From Siculibacillus sp. (GTDB lineage Bacteria > Pseudomonadota > Alphaproteobacteria > Rhizobiales > Ancalomicrobiaceae): a DNA stretch of 64,000 nucleotides. Both the position numbers and the translations under genes were made by a program. The notes beneath the pieces were generated by a model. It was not told where the DNA came from and made no database searches. It worked only from the letters and a program-made list of their open reading frames with translations. The stretch covers positions 62,001 to 126,000 of the forward strand of contig JAOTSD010000002.1 in the NCBI GenBank assembly GCA_030247555.1, read 5' to 3'. This document shows positions 24,285 through 33,455 of the stretch, one piece after another. The number at the start of each line of letters is the position of its first letter. Within the stretch, counting starts at the first letter, position 1.

Positions 24285-24692
24285 TCACTCCGGCCGCCAG
24301 GCCCGATAGCCGGCGTCGCCGGCCGGCTTGCCCGAAGCCAGGATCGACCCCTGCGGCCGATGGGCCGCCGGCGTTCCCGTCGGGTTGGGACGATGCGGCT
24401 TCTGCCAAGGCCAGGGCGTATAGCCCTTCTCCTCGCTCGGCGGCACGTCGACGCGATTGTGCATCCAGCCGTGCCAACCCGGCGGGATGGCGGAAGCGTC
24501 GGCATCGTCCGCGTAGATCACCCAGCGACGCTGGAAGCCGAGGTTGGGATCGATCGCCCCGCCCTTGGTGCGATAATAGCGATTGCCGAACTCGTCCTCG
24601 CCGACGAACTCGCCGTGGAGGCGGGTGTGCCACCAGGTCCCGAAGGTCTGCCCCTTCCACCAAGTGAACAAGAAGAACCAGAACTGCTTCAT
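24285..24692 (-). CDS. NADH:ubiquinone oxidoreductase subunit NDUFA12
   Basis: A 135-residue accessory subunit of respiratory complex I, homologous to mitochondrial NDUFA12 (B17.2) and confined mostly to alphaproteobacteria. It shows the aromatic N-terminus KQFWFFLFTWWKGQTFGTWW, then DEFGNRYYRTK, RRWVIYAD, PPGWHGWMHN and YTPWPWQKPHRPN. It lies in the conserved order aat-DUF2155-NDUFA12. The ribosome site before the ATG at 24692 is weak, but the start matches the family. Confidence 0.95.
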   Translation of the reverse strand: MKQFWFFLFTWWKGQTFGTWWHTRLHGEFVGEDEFGNRYYRTKGGAIDPNLGFQRRWVIYADDADASAIPPGWHGWMHNRVDVPPSEEKGYTPWPWQKPHRPNPTGTPAAHRPQGSILASGKPAGDAGYRAWRPE

Positions 24693-24723
24693 CGCCGCGG
24701 GCCCCGTTCGGAAGTCGAGGCCG

Positions 24724-25491
24724 TTATGACGCCTGTCGCGGCGGCTGTCCAGTCGACGTTTCGACGGGATCGTTGCGCACGTGCGCGGTGCCGAAGCCGA
24801 AGGCGCGGCGCCGATCGGCCGCATCGCGCGCCGGCTTCGCCCGCTCGGTGGCGGCGGCGGTGTGGGGCTTCTTCTCCTCGGTCGCGGCCGAAGCTTCCGT
24901 CGTCGGCGCCGCGCCGGCGCGAACCGGCTTCGCCGATTGCTCGAGCGCCCGTTGCCGGGCGCGCTGCGCGCCCTCCTGCAACTCGCGCCAACGCTGGCGC
25001 TGGCCGGCGAGCAATTCATCGGCGCCCTGCAGGACATAGTGGCCGCGGGTCGGTTCGAGGACGAATCGACGGTTGTCGAGGATCACGGCGTCGATCCGCT
25101 TCAGCACGTTCGAGGGCGACAGCGGCTTGGCGAGGACGAAGTGGACGCCCGAGGCGATCGCCTTCTCCACCAGCCGGCGGGTCGCGTGGCCGGTGATCAG
25201 GATCGCCGGTACCGCCACCAGCGGCCCCGAGCGTGGATCGCGCAGCGAGCGCACCAGCGACAGACCGTCGCTGTCCGGCAGGTTCCAGTCGGTGATGAGG
25301 ATGTGCGGCGGCTCGACCAGCATCGCCCGATAGGCGTCGCCGGCATTGTCGAAGGTGCGCACCCGATGGACGCGAGCGGCGTTCAGCATCGAACGCACGA
25401 TCGTCTGCATCGGCTTGGAATCGTCGACCACGACCACGTCGAGGTCTTCGAGCGCGACGCCCTGGGCGCGATTGATTCGGATGTCCGACAT
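24724..25491 (-). CDS. response regulator receiver-domain protein with basic tail
   Basis: A 255-residue protein with one CheY-like receiver domain (about 16-135). The acidic pocket is VVVDD, the phosphorylation site D68 lies in LITDWNLP, and the conserved lysine is in VLAKPLS. No DNA-binding or enzymatic output domain follows; instead there is a long Ala/Arg/Glu-rich helical tail, which may be an interaction region. The ATG at 25491 has GGGGAAG upstream. No partner histidine kinase is nearby. Its pathway is unknown. Confidence 0.85.
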   Translation of the reverse strand: MSDIRINRAQGVALEDLDVVVVDDSKPMQTIVRSMLNAARVHRVRTFDNAGDAYRAMLVEPPHILITDWNLPDSDGLSLVRSLRDPRSGPLVAVPAILITGHATRRLVEKAIASGVHFVLAKPLSPSNVLKRIDAVILDNRRFVLEPTRGHYVLQGADELLAGQRQRWRELQEGAQRARQRALEQSAKPVRAGAAPTTEASAATEEKKPHTAAATERAKPARDAADRRRAFGFGTAHVRNDPVETSTGQPPRQAS

Positions 25492-26046
25492 GGACGCTTC
25501 CCCCCTCGCGGCCCTTCCGCCGGTGGTCTCCACCGCGCGGCCCCGAGCCCTCCCCTTGGGGCACCCCGGATTCTGCCGGATGCGACCGGAAGAAGCGGCG
25601 TACCGCGTCGAATTCCACCGCTCCCGGGCGCACTTCGCCCGCTTCGCTGGAGATCGACACGAAGCGAGCCTCGCACATCCGCCTGAAGACCGCGTTCAAT
25701 CGAACCCCCGCATTTTCAAGGCATTCGATTCGAATTTTAGAGATCGTCGTCACGTCACTTCGCGCCCCGTCCACCGTCCCCGTTTTCCACATCGCGGGAC
25801 ACCATATTTAGCCGTGCACCGATCGGACGGCCCAATCGCTTGACGCCTCTTCCGGACTCGGACTAGCCTTCGAGGGTACCCAGTACCGAGCGCGGCATCG
25901 GCAGACCGAGCCCCCCGGATCTCCTGAGTGAAAGCCAGTCCGTCGGGGTTCCGTGTCGTGCCGCCCGGTACGATGCGGGGCGACGAGAAGTCGTGTCCGC
26001 GGACCCCTTCTCCTCGCGCCTCGACCCTTGTGGAAGGACCTCGTTA

Positions 26047-26062
26047 ACACTACATTTAGTGT
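26047..26062 (+). promoter_or_regulatory. NrdR box 1 upstream of nrdJ
   Basis: ACACTACATTTAGTGT closely matches the palindromic NrdR consensus (ACACTATATATAGTGT type). NrdR is the ATP/dATP-sensing repressor of ribonucleotide reductase genes, which suits the nrdJ gene 140 bases downstream. Confidence 0.8.
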
Positions 26063-26077
26063 TTGCGAGCACGCTCA

Positions 26078-26093
26078 CCACAAGATATCCCGT
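26078..26093 (+). promoter_or_regulatory. degenerate NrdR box 2 upstream of nrdJ
   Basis: CCACAAGATATCCCGT matches the NrdR consensus at about 11 of 16 positions. Its centre is 31 bases from box 1, which is the three-turn spacing typical of tandem NrdR boxes. The spacing rather than the sequence gives most of the support. Confidence 0.55.
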
Positions 26094-26200
26094 TCCTCAG
26101 GACGGAATCATCGAAGCGAGGCGCCAGCCGCCTCATCTAGAAGACGGAATCGGGGAGGCTCCCGCGAAGGGGCTCCCGACGGGCTCGAGGATCGAAGGAC

Positions 26201-29200
26201 ATGCGCATCGAACGTCGCTTCACGACGGCCGGCCGGTCGCCCTATCAGGCGATCGAATTCCGCACCACAACGAGTGAGATCCGCAATCCGGACGGCTCGG
26301 TGGTCTTCAAGCTCGACGGCATCGAAGTGCCCGCCGCCTTCAGCCAGGTGGCCGCCGACATCCTCGCCCAGAAGTACTTCCGCAAGGCCGGTGTGCCGGC
26401 GCGCCTGAAGCGCGTCGAGGAAGAGACCGTTCCGTCCTGGCTGTGGCGTTCGGTGCCCGACGAGGCGGCGCTGGCCGACCTGCCCGAGAAGGAGCGCTGG
26501 GGCTCGGAGAAGGACGCTCGTCAGGTCTTCGATCGTCTCGCCGGCACCTGGACCTATTGGGGCTGGAAGGGCGGCTATTTCGACACCGAGGCCGACGCCC
26601 GCGCCTTCTTCGACGAACTGCGCGCCCAGCTCGCCCTCCAGCTCGTCGCCCCCAACAGCCCACAGTGGTTCAACACCGGCCTGCACTGGGCCTACGGCAT
26701 CGACGGTCCCTCGCAGGGCCACTTCTACGTCGATTTCCGCTCGGGTGAGCTCGTCCGCTCGGCTTCCGCCTACGAACATCCCCAGCCGCACGCCTGCTTC
26801 ATCCAGTCGGTCGCCGACGACCTCGTCAACGAGGGCGGCATCATGGATCTGTGGGTGCGCGAGGCGCGCCTGTTCAAGTACGGCTCGGGCACCGGCTCGA
26901 ACTTCTCCCGCCTGCGCGGCGAGGGTGAGCGACTGGCCGGCGGCGGTCGTAGCTCGGGCTTGATGAGCTTCCTCAAGATCGGCGACCGCGCCGCCGGCGC
27001 CATCAAGTCGGGCGGCACCACCCGCCGCGCCGCCAAGATGGTCGTCGTCGACGTCGATCACCCCGACATCGAGGAATACGTCAACTGGAAGGTGAAGGAG
27101 GAGCAGAAGGTCGCCGCTCTGGTGACCGGCTCGAAGATCACCGCCAAGCACCTCTCGGCGGTGATGAAGGCCTGCGTCAACTGCGAGGGCTCCGGCGACG
27201 ACTGTTTCGACCCGACCAAGAACCCGGCGTTGAAGCGCGAGATCCGTGCCGCCAAGAAGGCGTCGGTGCCGGAGAACTACATCAAGCGGGTGATCCAGTT
27301 CGCCAAGCAGGGCTACACCGACATCAAGTTCCCGATCTTCGACACCGATTGGGATTCGGAAGCCTATCTGACCGTCTCCGGCCAGAACTCCAACAACTCG
27401 GTGCGCGTCACCGACGGCTTCCTGCGCGCCGTCGAGGCCGGCGGCACTTGGGACCTGATCCGCCGGACCGACGGCAAGGTGAAGAAGACCATCGACGCCC
27501 GCGCCCTGTGGGAGGACATCGGCCACGCGGCCTGGGCCTCGGCCGATCCCGGCATCCAGTTCCACACCACCATCAACGACTGGCACACCTGCCCGGCGTC
27601 CGGTGAGATCCGCGCCTCCAATCCGTGCTCCGAGTACATGTTCCTCGACGACACGGCCTGCAATCTCGCCTCGATCAATCTCTTGCCCTATCGCACAGCC
27701 GACAACGGCTTCGACATCGAGCGCTACGAGCACACCTGCCGTCTGTGGACGATCGTGCTCGAGATCTCGGTGCTGATGGCGCAGTTCCCGTCGAAGGAGA
27801 TCGCCGAGCTCTCCTACAGGTTCCGCACCCTCGGCCTCGGCTACGCCAACATCGGCGGCCTCCTGATGACCTCCGGCATTCCCTACGACAGCGCGGAGGG
27901 CCGCTCGATCTGCGGTGCGCTCTCCGCGGTGATGACCGGCGTCGCCTATGCGACCTCGGCGGAGATGGCCAAGGAACTCGGCGCCTTCCCCGGCTATGCC
28001 GAGAACGCCGACGAGATGCTGCGGGTCATCCGCAATCACCGCCGCGCCGCCCACGGCGAGACGGCGGGATACGAGAAGCTGGCGATCGCCCCCGTGCCGC
28101 TCGACCACGCCTCCTGCCCGACGCCCGGCCTGATCGCCGCCGCCACCCGTGCATGGGACGAGGCGCTGAAGCTCGGCGAGAAATTCGGCTATCGCAACGC
28201 CCAGGTGTCCGTGGTCGCCCCGACCGGCACCATCGGCCTCGTCATGGACTGCGACACCACCGGCATCGAGCCCGACTTCGCCTTGGTGAAGTTCAAGAAG
28301 CTCGCCGGCGGTGGCTACTTCAAGATCATCAACCAGTCGGTCGATCAGGCGCTGCGCGTCCTCGGCTACCGGGAGAGCGAGATCGCCGAAATCGAGGCCT
28401 ACGCCGTCGGTCACGGCTCGCTCGATCAGGCGCCGGGCGTCAATCCGTCGACCCTGCGCGCCCGCGGCTTCACCGACGAGGCGCTGGCCAAGGTCGCCGG
28501 CGGCCTCAAGTCGGCCTTCGACATCAAGTTCGTCTTCAACAAGTGGACGCTCGGCGAAGAGTTCTGCAGCAAGGCGCTCGGCTTCACCGCCGACCAGCTC
28601 AACGACCCGTCCTTCGAGATGCTGCCGGCCCTCGGCTTCACCCGGGCCGAGATCGAGGCCGCCAATATCCACGTCTGCGGCGCCATGACCGTCGAGGGCG
28701 CGCCGTTCCTCAAGGCCGAGCACCTGCCGGTCTTCGACTGCGCCAACCCCTGCGGCCGCACCGGCAAGCGTTTCCTCTCGGTGGAGAGCCACATCCGCAT
28801 GATGGCCGCGGCCCAGCCGTTCATCTCGGGCGCCATCTCCAAGACCATCAACATGCCCAACGACGCCACCGTCGACGACTGCAAGAGCGCCTACCTCTTG
28901 TCCTGGCGTCTGGCACTGAAGGCCAACGCCCTCTACCGCGACGGCTCCAAGCTGTCGCAGCCGCTGAATTCCCAGCTCGTCGCCGACGACGAGGACGAGG
29001 CGGAAGAGGCGATCGAAGCGATGCGTTCGACCGAGCCGGCGCAGGCGCGCGCCGCGGTCATGGCCGAGCGCATCGTCGAGCGCATCGTCGAGCGGGCCAT
29101 CCGCGCCCGCGAGAAGCTCCCGAACCGCCGCAAGGGCTACACCCAGAAGGCCATCGTCGGCGGCCACAAGGTCTATCTGCGCACCGGCGAATACGACGAC

Positions 29201-29905
29201 GGCCGGATCGGCGAGATCTTCATCGACATGCACAAGGAAGGCGCCGCCTTCCGCTCCTTGATGAACAACTTCGCCATCGCCGTGTCGCTCGGCCTGCAGT
29301 ACGGCGTGCCGCTCGAGGAATACGTCGACGCCTTCACCTTCACCCGCTTCGAGCCGGCCGGCATGGTCATGGGCAACGAGGCGATCAAGAACGCCACCTC
29401 GATCCTCGACTACGTCTTCCGCGAGTTGGCGGTCTCCTATCTCGGCCGCCACGACCTCGCCCACGTCAAGCCCGAGGACATCGGCGCCACCGCCATGGGC
29501 TCCGGCGTCGAAGAGGGCTCGAGGCCGACCCCGGGTCCGGAAGCGGTGGTCTCCCGCGGCCTCGTTCGTGGCAAGGTCGCCGAGCGGCTGAAGGTGGTGG
29601 AAGGCACGAAGTCGACCGGCTCCGGCCAGCCCTCCGGCTCGGTGTCGCACACCCAGACGGCGGCGAGCGCCATCGCCGCGGTCTTCGGCGCCACCGCGTT
29701 GAAGCAGGACCCGGTCTACGAGACCCGCCCGGCCGCCGCCGGCAGGACCGAGGCCAAGTCCGACGTCGTCGCCGAGCGCCGCGCCGAGGCCCGCATGAAG
29801 GGCTACGAAGGCGAGGCCTGCTCCGAATGCGGCAACTTCACCATGGTGCGCAACGGCACCTGCCTGAAGTGCGACACCTGCGGCTCGACCAGCGGCTGCT
29901 CGTGA
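26201..29905 (+). CDS. nrdJ: adenosylcobalamin-dependent (class II) ribonucleotide reductase
   Basis: A 1234-residue class II enzyme that makes deoxyribonucleotides in the presence or absence of oxygen, using coenzyme B12 to form the thiyl radical. Visible motifs include [47 protein letters not shown] near residue 475, and a cysteine-rich C-terminus ([21 protein letters not shown]) that would re-reduce the active site. Length is usual for the long alphaproteobacterial form and no intein is seen. The ATG at 26201 follows GAAGGA. Tandem NrdR boxes lie upstream and a strong terminator follows. It makes the cell dependent on cobalamin if no other reductase exists. Confidence 0.97.
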   Translation: MRIERRFTTAGRSPYQAIEFRTTTSEIRNPDGSVVFKLDGIEVPAAFSQVAADILAQKYFRKAGVPARLKRVEEETVPSWLWRSVPDEAALADLPEKERWGSEKDARQVFDRLAGTWTYWGWKGGYFDTEADARAFFDELRAQLALQLVAPNSPQWFNTGLHWAYGIDGPSQGHFYVDFRSGELVRSASAYEHPQPHACFIQSVADDLVNEGGIMDLWVREARLFKYGSGTGSNFSRLRGEGERLAGGGRSSGLMSFLKIGDRAAGAIKSGGTTRRAAKMVVVDVDHPDIEEYVNWKVKEEQKVAALVTGSKITAKHLSAVMKACVNCEGSGDDCFDPTKNPALKREIRAAKKASVPENYIKRVIQFAKQGYTDIKFPIFDTDWDSEAYLTVSGQNSNNSVRVTDGFLRAVEAGGTWDLIRRTDGKVKKTIDARALWEDIGHAAWASADPGIQFHTTINDWHTCPASGEIRASNPCSEYMFLDDTACNLASINLLPYRTADNGFDIERYEHTCRLWTIVLEISVLMAQFPSKEIAELSYRFRTLGLGYANIGGLLMTSGIPYDSAEGRSICGALSAVMTGVAYATSAEMAKELGAFPGYAENADEMLRVIRNHRRAAHGETAGYEKLAIAPVPLDHASCPTPGLIAAATRAWDEALKLGEKFGYRNAQVSVVAPTGTIGLVMDCDTTGIEPDFALVKFKKLAGGGYFKIINQSVDQALRVLGYRESEIAEIEAYAVGHGSLDQAPGVNPSTLRARGFTDEALAKVAGGLKSAFDIKFVFNKWTLGEEFCSKALGFTADQLNDPSFEMLPALGFTRAEIEAANIHVCGAMTVEGAPFLKAEHLPVFDCANPCGRTGKRFLSVESHIRMMAAAQPFISGAISKTINMPNDATVDDCKSAYLLSWRLALKANALYRDGSKLSQPLNSQLVADDEDEAEEAIEAMRSTEPAQARAAVMAERIVERIVERAIRAREKLPNRRKGYTQKAIVGGHKVYLRTGEYDDGRIGEIFIDMHKEGAAFRSLMNNFAIAVSLGLQYGVPLEEYVDAFTFTRFEPAGMVMGNEAIKNATSILDYVFRELAVSYLGRHDLAHVKPEDIGATAMGSGVEEGSRPTPGPEAVVSRGLVRGKVAERLKVVEGTKSTGSGQPSGSVSHTQTAASAIAAVFGATALKQDPVYETRPAAAGRTEAKSDVVAERRAEARMKGYEGEACSECGNFTMVRNGTCLKCDTCGSTSGCS

Positions 29906-29948
29906 GCGGGCGGGGAGCCCTCCCCGCTCCTCCACCGACCGAGATGAC

Positions 29949-29980
29949 GAACGCGCCCCCCTGGGCGCGTTCTCTCGTTT
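29949..29980 (+). terminator. rho-independent terminator of nrdJ
   Basis: A perfect 10-bp stem GAACGCGCCC / GGGCGCGTTC with a CCCT loop, then TCTCGTTT. It is the first strong hairpin after the nrdJ stop. Confidence 0.75.
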
Positions 29981-30065
29981 CGGCTTCCCGAACTACCTAC
30001 GCACTCGAGCCGATGTCGCGCCGGTCCGAACGGGTGTAGAAGCACCCGCCTCTGAGGCAGGTCCC

Positions 30066-30206
30066 ATGCACGTTCATCACGATCATTCCCGGCGCATCAT
30101 CTTCGCCGTCGGTCTCGCAGCCACACTGGTCGCTCTGTTCGCCCATCATTCGCCGAATCCGGCGATCGGCGAGCACCCCCCTGCCCGGCTCGCCACCACC
30201 CATTGA
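30066..30206 (+). CDS. possible 46-residue histidine-rich membrane peptide
   Basis: A short open frame with ATG at 30066 behind GAGGCAGG. The product starts MHVHHDHSRR, continues with one hydrophobic helix (about 11-26), and ends in another His-containing tail. The composition is that of a single-span protein and has many histidines at both ends, which could bind metal. I do not know a family, and the reading frame could be chance. It stands alone between the nrdJ terminator and plsY. Confidence 0.4.
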   Translation: MHVHHDHSRRIIFAVGLAATLVALFAHHSPNPAIGEHPPARLATTH

Positions 30207-30366
30207 GCGTCGGCGAATCGCGCCTCGGGTCCGCCCGGCCGCGCCGCGCCCATCGCCGCCCGTCCGACCTCACCACCGCCGGGACCGCTCCGGGCTCGGC
30301 GGCCCCGAACGGCGGCGCGAGGCGGAGGGGTCGCGGGTGAGGCGGTGGCGCGATCGAGCCGGCGCC

Positions 30367-30978
30367 TCAGGCGGCCGGGGTCGCATCCTTCTTCTTGCCG
30401 ATCTTCGGCTCGGTGCCGGCGAGCAGCCGGCGGATGTTCTCGTGGTGGCGGATCCACACCAGCACGGCCAGCGCGATCAAAACCCCCGCCAGCGTCGTCG
30501 AGATCCACCCGCCGAGCCACATGCCGACCGGGACCACGGCGCTCGCCGTCAGCGCCGCCAGCGACGAGATGCGGAAGATCCCGGCCATCGCCAGCCAGAC
30601 GCCGCAGAAGGCGAGCGCCGCCGGCCAGTGCAAGCCGAGAAGGCAGCCGATGTAGGTCGCCACGCCCTTGCCGCCCTTGAAGCCGAGCCAGACCGGAAAG
30701 AGGTGGCCGAGGAAGGCGCCGACGCCCGCCGCCATCGCCGCGCCCTCGCCGGCGAACTGGCGGGCGATCAGGATCGCCACCGTGCCCTTGAACACGTCGC
30801 CGAGGAGCGTCGCCGCGGCCAGCCCCTTGCGGCCGGTCCTCAGGACGTTGGTGGCGCCGATGTTGCCCGAGCCGACGGCGCGGATGTCGCCGAGACCGGC
30901 GGCGCGCGTCAGCACGAGGCCGAAGGGGATCGAACCGAGGCCGTAGCCGAAGACGAGGGCGACGAGGATCGCGAACAT
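30367..30978 (-). CDS. plsY: acyl-phosphate glycerol-3-phosphate acyltransferase
   Basis: A 203-residue inner-membrane acyltransferase that starts phospholipid synthesis by acylating glycerol-3-phosphate from acyl-phosphate. The family motifs are [12 protein letters not shown] near residue 36, [10 protein letters not shown], and RHHENIRRL near the C-terminus, with about six membrane helices. The ATG at 30978 lies 18 bases after the stop of the dihydroorotase-like gene with CCGGAG upstream. pyrB-pyrC'-plsY is a conserved alphaproteobacterial order. Confidence 0.96.
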   Translation of the reverse strand: MFAILVALVFGYGLGSIPFGLVLTRAAGLGDIRAVGSGNIGATNVLRTGRKGLAAATLLGDVFKGTVAILIARQFAGEGAAMAAGVGAFLGHLFPVWLGFKGGKGVATYIGCLLGLHWPAALAFCGVWLAMAGIFRISSLAALTASAVVPVGMWLGGWISTTLAGVLIALAVLVWIRHHENIRRLLAGTEPKIGKKKDATPAA

Positions 30979-30996
30979 GGGCGAGCTCCGGAGGGG

Positions 30997-32337
30997 TCAG
31001 TCGATCGCGTGGATCGTACGCCCGCCGACCAGCGTGCGCACCACCCGGCCGAGGAATTTCGCGTCCTCGAACGGCGTGTTCTTGGAGCGCGACCGGAGCT
31101 TCGTCTTGTCGAGCAACCAGGGCATGCCCGGATCGATCACCGCGAGGTCGGCGCGCGCGCCGGGGGCGAGCCGGCCCGCCTCGAGCCCCAGCCGCTCCGC
31201 CGGCCTCAACGACAGCGCCTCGACGAAGCGCTTCCAGGAGAGCCGCCCGTCGTGGACGAGGCGCAGAGCCGCCGCCGCCAGCGTCTCGAGCCCGACGGCC
31301 CCGTCGGCGGCTTCGGCGAAGGGATGGCGTTTGGTCTCGACGTCCTGCGGATCGTGACCGGAGACGACGACGTCGACGATCCCTTCCGCCAGCGCCTCGA
31401 TCATCGCCTGCCGATCGTCCTCGGAGCGCAGCGGCGGCGAGAACTTGAGGAACGAGCGATAGGTGCCGATGTCGAGCTCGTTGAGCGACAAGTGGTTGAT
31501 CGACACCGCCGCGGTGACGTCGAGGCCGCGCGCCTTGGCGGCGCGCAGGATCTCGATCGAGTCGGCCGTCGACACCTGACTGGCGTGATAGCGCCCGTGC
31601 GTCAGCGCGACGAGGCGCATGTCGCGTTCCAGCATGATGGTCTCGGCCTCGCGCGGGATACCCGGCAACCCCATGCGGGTGGCGAACTCGCCTTCGGTTG
31701 CGACCCCCGCCCCGGCGAGCGATGGATCCTCGACGTGATGGACGATCAGCGCGCCGAAGTCGCGGGCATAGGTCAACGCCCGGCGCATCACCAGAGCGGA
31801 GGCGACCGAGCGCCGCGCGTCGGTGAAGGCGACCGCACCGGCTTCCGACAGGAGCCCGAATTCGGTCGTCTCCCTGCCCTCCTGGCCCTTGGTCAGCGCC
31901 GCCATCGGATGGACACGGACGTCGGCCTCCTCCCGCGCCCGGCGCAATACGAAGTCGACCAGTGCCGGATCGTCGATCACCGGGTCGGTGTCGGGCATGG
32001 TGACGAGGGTGGTGACGCCGCCGGCCGCCGCGGCGCGGGACGCCGAGGCGAAGGTCTCGCGGTGCTCGTGCCCCGGCTCGCCGAGGAAGACGCGCATGTC
32101 GACCAACCCCGGCACGATCACCTTGTCGCGCGCGTCGACCACCTCCCAACCCTCGGGCGAGCCCTGATTCAGGACCTCCGGACCCGCGGCGAGGATGCGG
32201 CCCTCGGCGACGATCACCGAGCCGACGGCGTCGAGATCGCGCGACGGATCGACGATGCGGGCGCCGGAGAAGACGGTGGGACGGTGATCGCCGCTGCGGC
32301 GGTCGCCGGGGCGCGCGGAGGAAACGGCGGGCGTCAT
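30997..32337 (-). CDS. dihydroorotase-like protein lacking metal ligands (pseudo-dihydroorotase)
   Basis: A 446-residue amidohydrolase-fold protein beside pyrB. The HxH zinc motif of active dihydroorotase is missing: the site reads VDMRVFLGEPGHEHRE. Near the end SGHDPQD replaces the usual catalytic DHAPH-type segment. Such forms, called PyrX or PyrC', are known to bind and support aspartate transcarbamoylase. The rest of the domain is intact (SINHLSLNELDIGTY, SPPLRSEDDRQAM). The ATG at 32337 follows the pyrB stop by eight bases with a TGAGG site. A true dihydroorotase should be elsewhere in the genome. Confidence 0.88.
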   Translation of the reverse strand: MTPAVSSARPGDRRSGDHRPTVFSGARIVDPSRDLDAVGSVIVAEGRILAAGPEVLNQGSPEGWEVVDARDKVIVPGLVDMRVFLGEPGHEHRETFASASRAAAAGGVTTLVTMPDTDPVIDDPALVDFVLRRAREEADVRVHPMAALTKGQEGRETTEFGLLSEAGAVAFTDARRSVASALVMRRALTYARDFGALIVHHVEDPSLAGAGVATEGEFATRMGLPGIPREAETIMLERDMRLVALTHGRYHASQVSTADSIEILRAAKARGLDVTAAVSINHLSLNELDIGTYRSFLKFSPPLRSEDDRQAMIEALAEGIVDVVVSGHDPQDVETKRHPFAEAADGAVGLETLAAAALRLVHDGRLSWKRFVEALSLRPAERLGLEAGRLAPGARADLAVIDPGMPWLLDKTKLRSRSKNTPFEDAKFLGRVVRTLVGGRTIHAID

Positions 32338-32345
32338 GGGCGGCC

Positions 32346-33302
32346 TCAGGCGTTGGGAAGATGTTCGGCGAGGGCTTCCAGCACCGCCATGCGCACGGCG
32401 ACACCCATCTCGACCTGTTCGGCGATCAGCGACTGCGGCCCGTCGGCCACTTCCGGGTCGATCTCGACACCGCGGTTCATCGGCCCCGGGTGCATCACCA
32501 GCGCATCCGGCGCGGCACAGTCGAGCTTCTCCTGATCGAGACCCCAATAGTGGAAGTACTCGCGCACGCTCGGCACGTAGGAGCCGTTCATGCGCTCGCG
32601 CTGGAGGCGCAGCATCATGACGATGTCGGCCCCGGCGATGCCCTTCCTCATGTCGGTGAAGGTCTCGACCCCGAGCCGTTCCGCCCCCGACGGCAGAAGC
32701 GTCGACGGCCCGACCAGCTTGACCCGGGCGCCGAGCGCATTCAGCAGCAGGATGTTGGAGCGGGCGACACGGGAATGGACGATGTCGCCGCAGATCGCCA
32801 CCGTCAGCCCCTCGATCCGTCCCTTGTGGCGACGGATGGTCAGCGCGTCGAGCAGCGCCTGGGTCGGGTGCTCATGGGCGCCGTCGCCGGCGTTGATCAC
32901 CGAGCAGGAGACTTTCCGCGCGAGCAGATGCACCGCGCCGGCGGCGTGATGGCGCACCACGAGGATGTCGGGGCGCATGGCGTTCAGCGTCGTCGCCGTG
33001 TCGATCAGCGTCTCGCCCTTCTTCACCGAAGAGGAGGCGACCGACATGTTCATGACGTCGGCGCCGAGCCGTTTTCCGGCGATCTCGAAGGACGACTGCG
33101 TCCGCGTCGATGCCTCGAAGAACAGGTTGATCTGCGTGCGGCCACGCAGAACGTTCTTCTTCTTCTCCACTTGGCGGGAGACGAGGACTTCCTCCTCCGC
33201 CTTGTCGAGAAGATGGAGAATCTCCGGCTGCGACAGCCCCTCGATGCCGAGGAGATGGCGGTGACGGAAGGCGGGTGTGGGGGTCGATGGAGCGCTGGTC
33301 AT
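32346..33302 (-). CDS. pyrB: aspartate carbamoyltransferase catalytic subunit
   Basis: A 318-residue enzyme that joins carbamoyl phosphate and aspartate in pyrimidine synthesis. The carbamoyl-phosphate loop [36 protein letters not shown] and MHPGPMNRG are all present. The ATG at 33302 has no good ribosome site, but the N-terminus matches relatives. It leads the operon pyrB-pyrC'-plsY. No pyrI regulatory gene is adjacent, as expected for the type that pairs with a dihydroorotase-like protein. Confidence 0.96.
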   Translation of the reverse strand: MTSAPSTPTPAFRHRHLLGIEGLSQPEILHLLDKAEEEVLVSRQVEKKKNVLRGRTQINLFFEASTRTQSSFEIAGKRLGADVMNMSVASSSVKKGETLIDTATTLNAMRPDILVVRHHAAGAVHLLARKVSCSVINAGDGAHEHPTQALLDALTIRRHKGRIEGLTVAICGDIVHSRVARSNILLLNALGARVKLVGPSTLLPSGAERLGVETFTDMRKGIAGADIVMMLRLQRERMNGSYVPSVREYFHYWGLDQEKLDCAAPDALVMHPGPMNRGVEIDPEVADGPQSLIAEQVEMGVAVRMAVLEALAEHLPNA

Positions 33303-33431
33303 CGAAGAGGAGGTCTTAGGGCCTCGCGAGACGGGAGACAAGGGCGCGAGCGGCCTTCCCCGGCTCCGACGCGGAGGAATCGTGAGCCGTCCACGACTCC
33401 TGCCTGCCGGAGGCCGCCTCGCGCTACACTT

Positions 33432-33448
33432 CCCCGATCGAATCGGGG
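33432..33448 (+). repeat. hairpin covering the ribosome site of the acyl-CoA dehydrogenase gene
   Basis: CCCCGATCGAATCGGGG is a perfect 7-bp hairpin whose 3' arm contains most of the GGGGGA ribosome site for the ATG at 33456. It could lower or regulate translation. It may be chance in GC-rich DNA. Confidence 0.4.
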
Positions 33449-33455
33449 GAACGAC

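Larger units (their letters stand above)
25492..26200. promoter_or_regulatory. long intergenic region upstream of nrdJ
   Basis: No credible gene lies in these 709 bases. There is an AT-rich patch with ATTCGAAT near 25727-25735, a possible promoter with TTGACG at 25840-25845 and TAGCCT 18 bases later, and tandem NrdR-type boxes close to nrdJ. The left part presumably drives the response-regulator gene on the minus strand. I looked for a cobalamin riboswitch and saw no B12 box. Confidence 0.5.

Noticed and set aside
25492..26200. Cobalamin riboswitch upstream of nrdJ
   Set aside because: No B12-box-like segment or large conserved leader structure was found by eye; a covariance-model search would be decisive.
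25953..26408. Plus-strand frame before and overlapping nrdJ
   Set aside because: It overlaps the conserved start of nrdJ and the NrdR boxes, and its product has no recognisable feature.
26108..29935. Open frame of about 1275 codons antisense to nrdJ
   Set aside because: nrdJ on the plus strand has complete class II reductase motifs; the antisense product is low-complexity Gly/Val/Asp/Arg-rich sequence.
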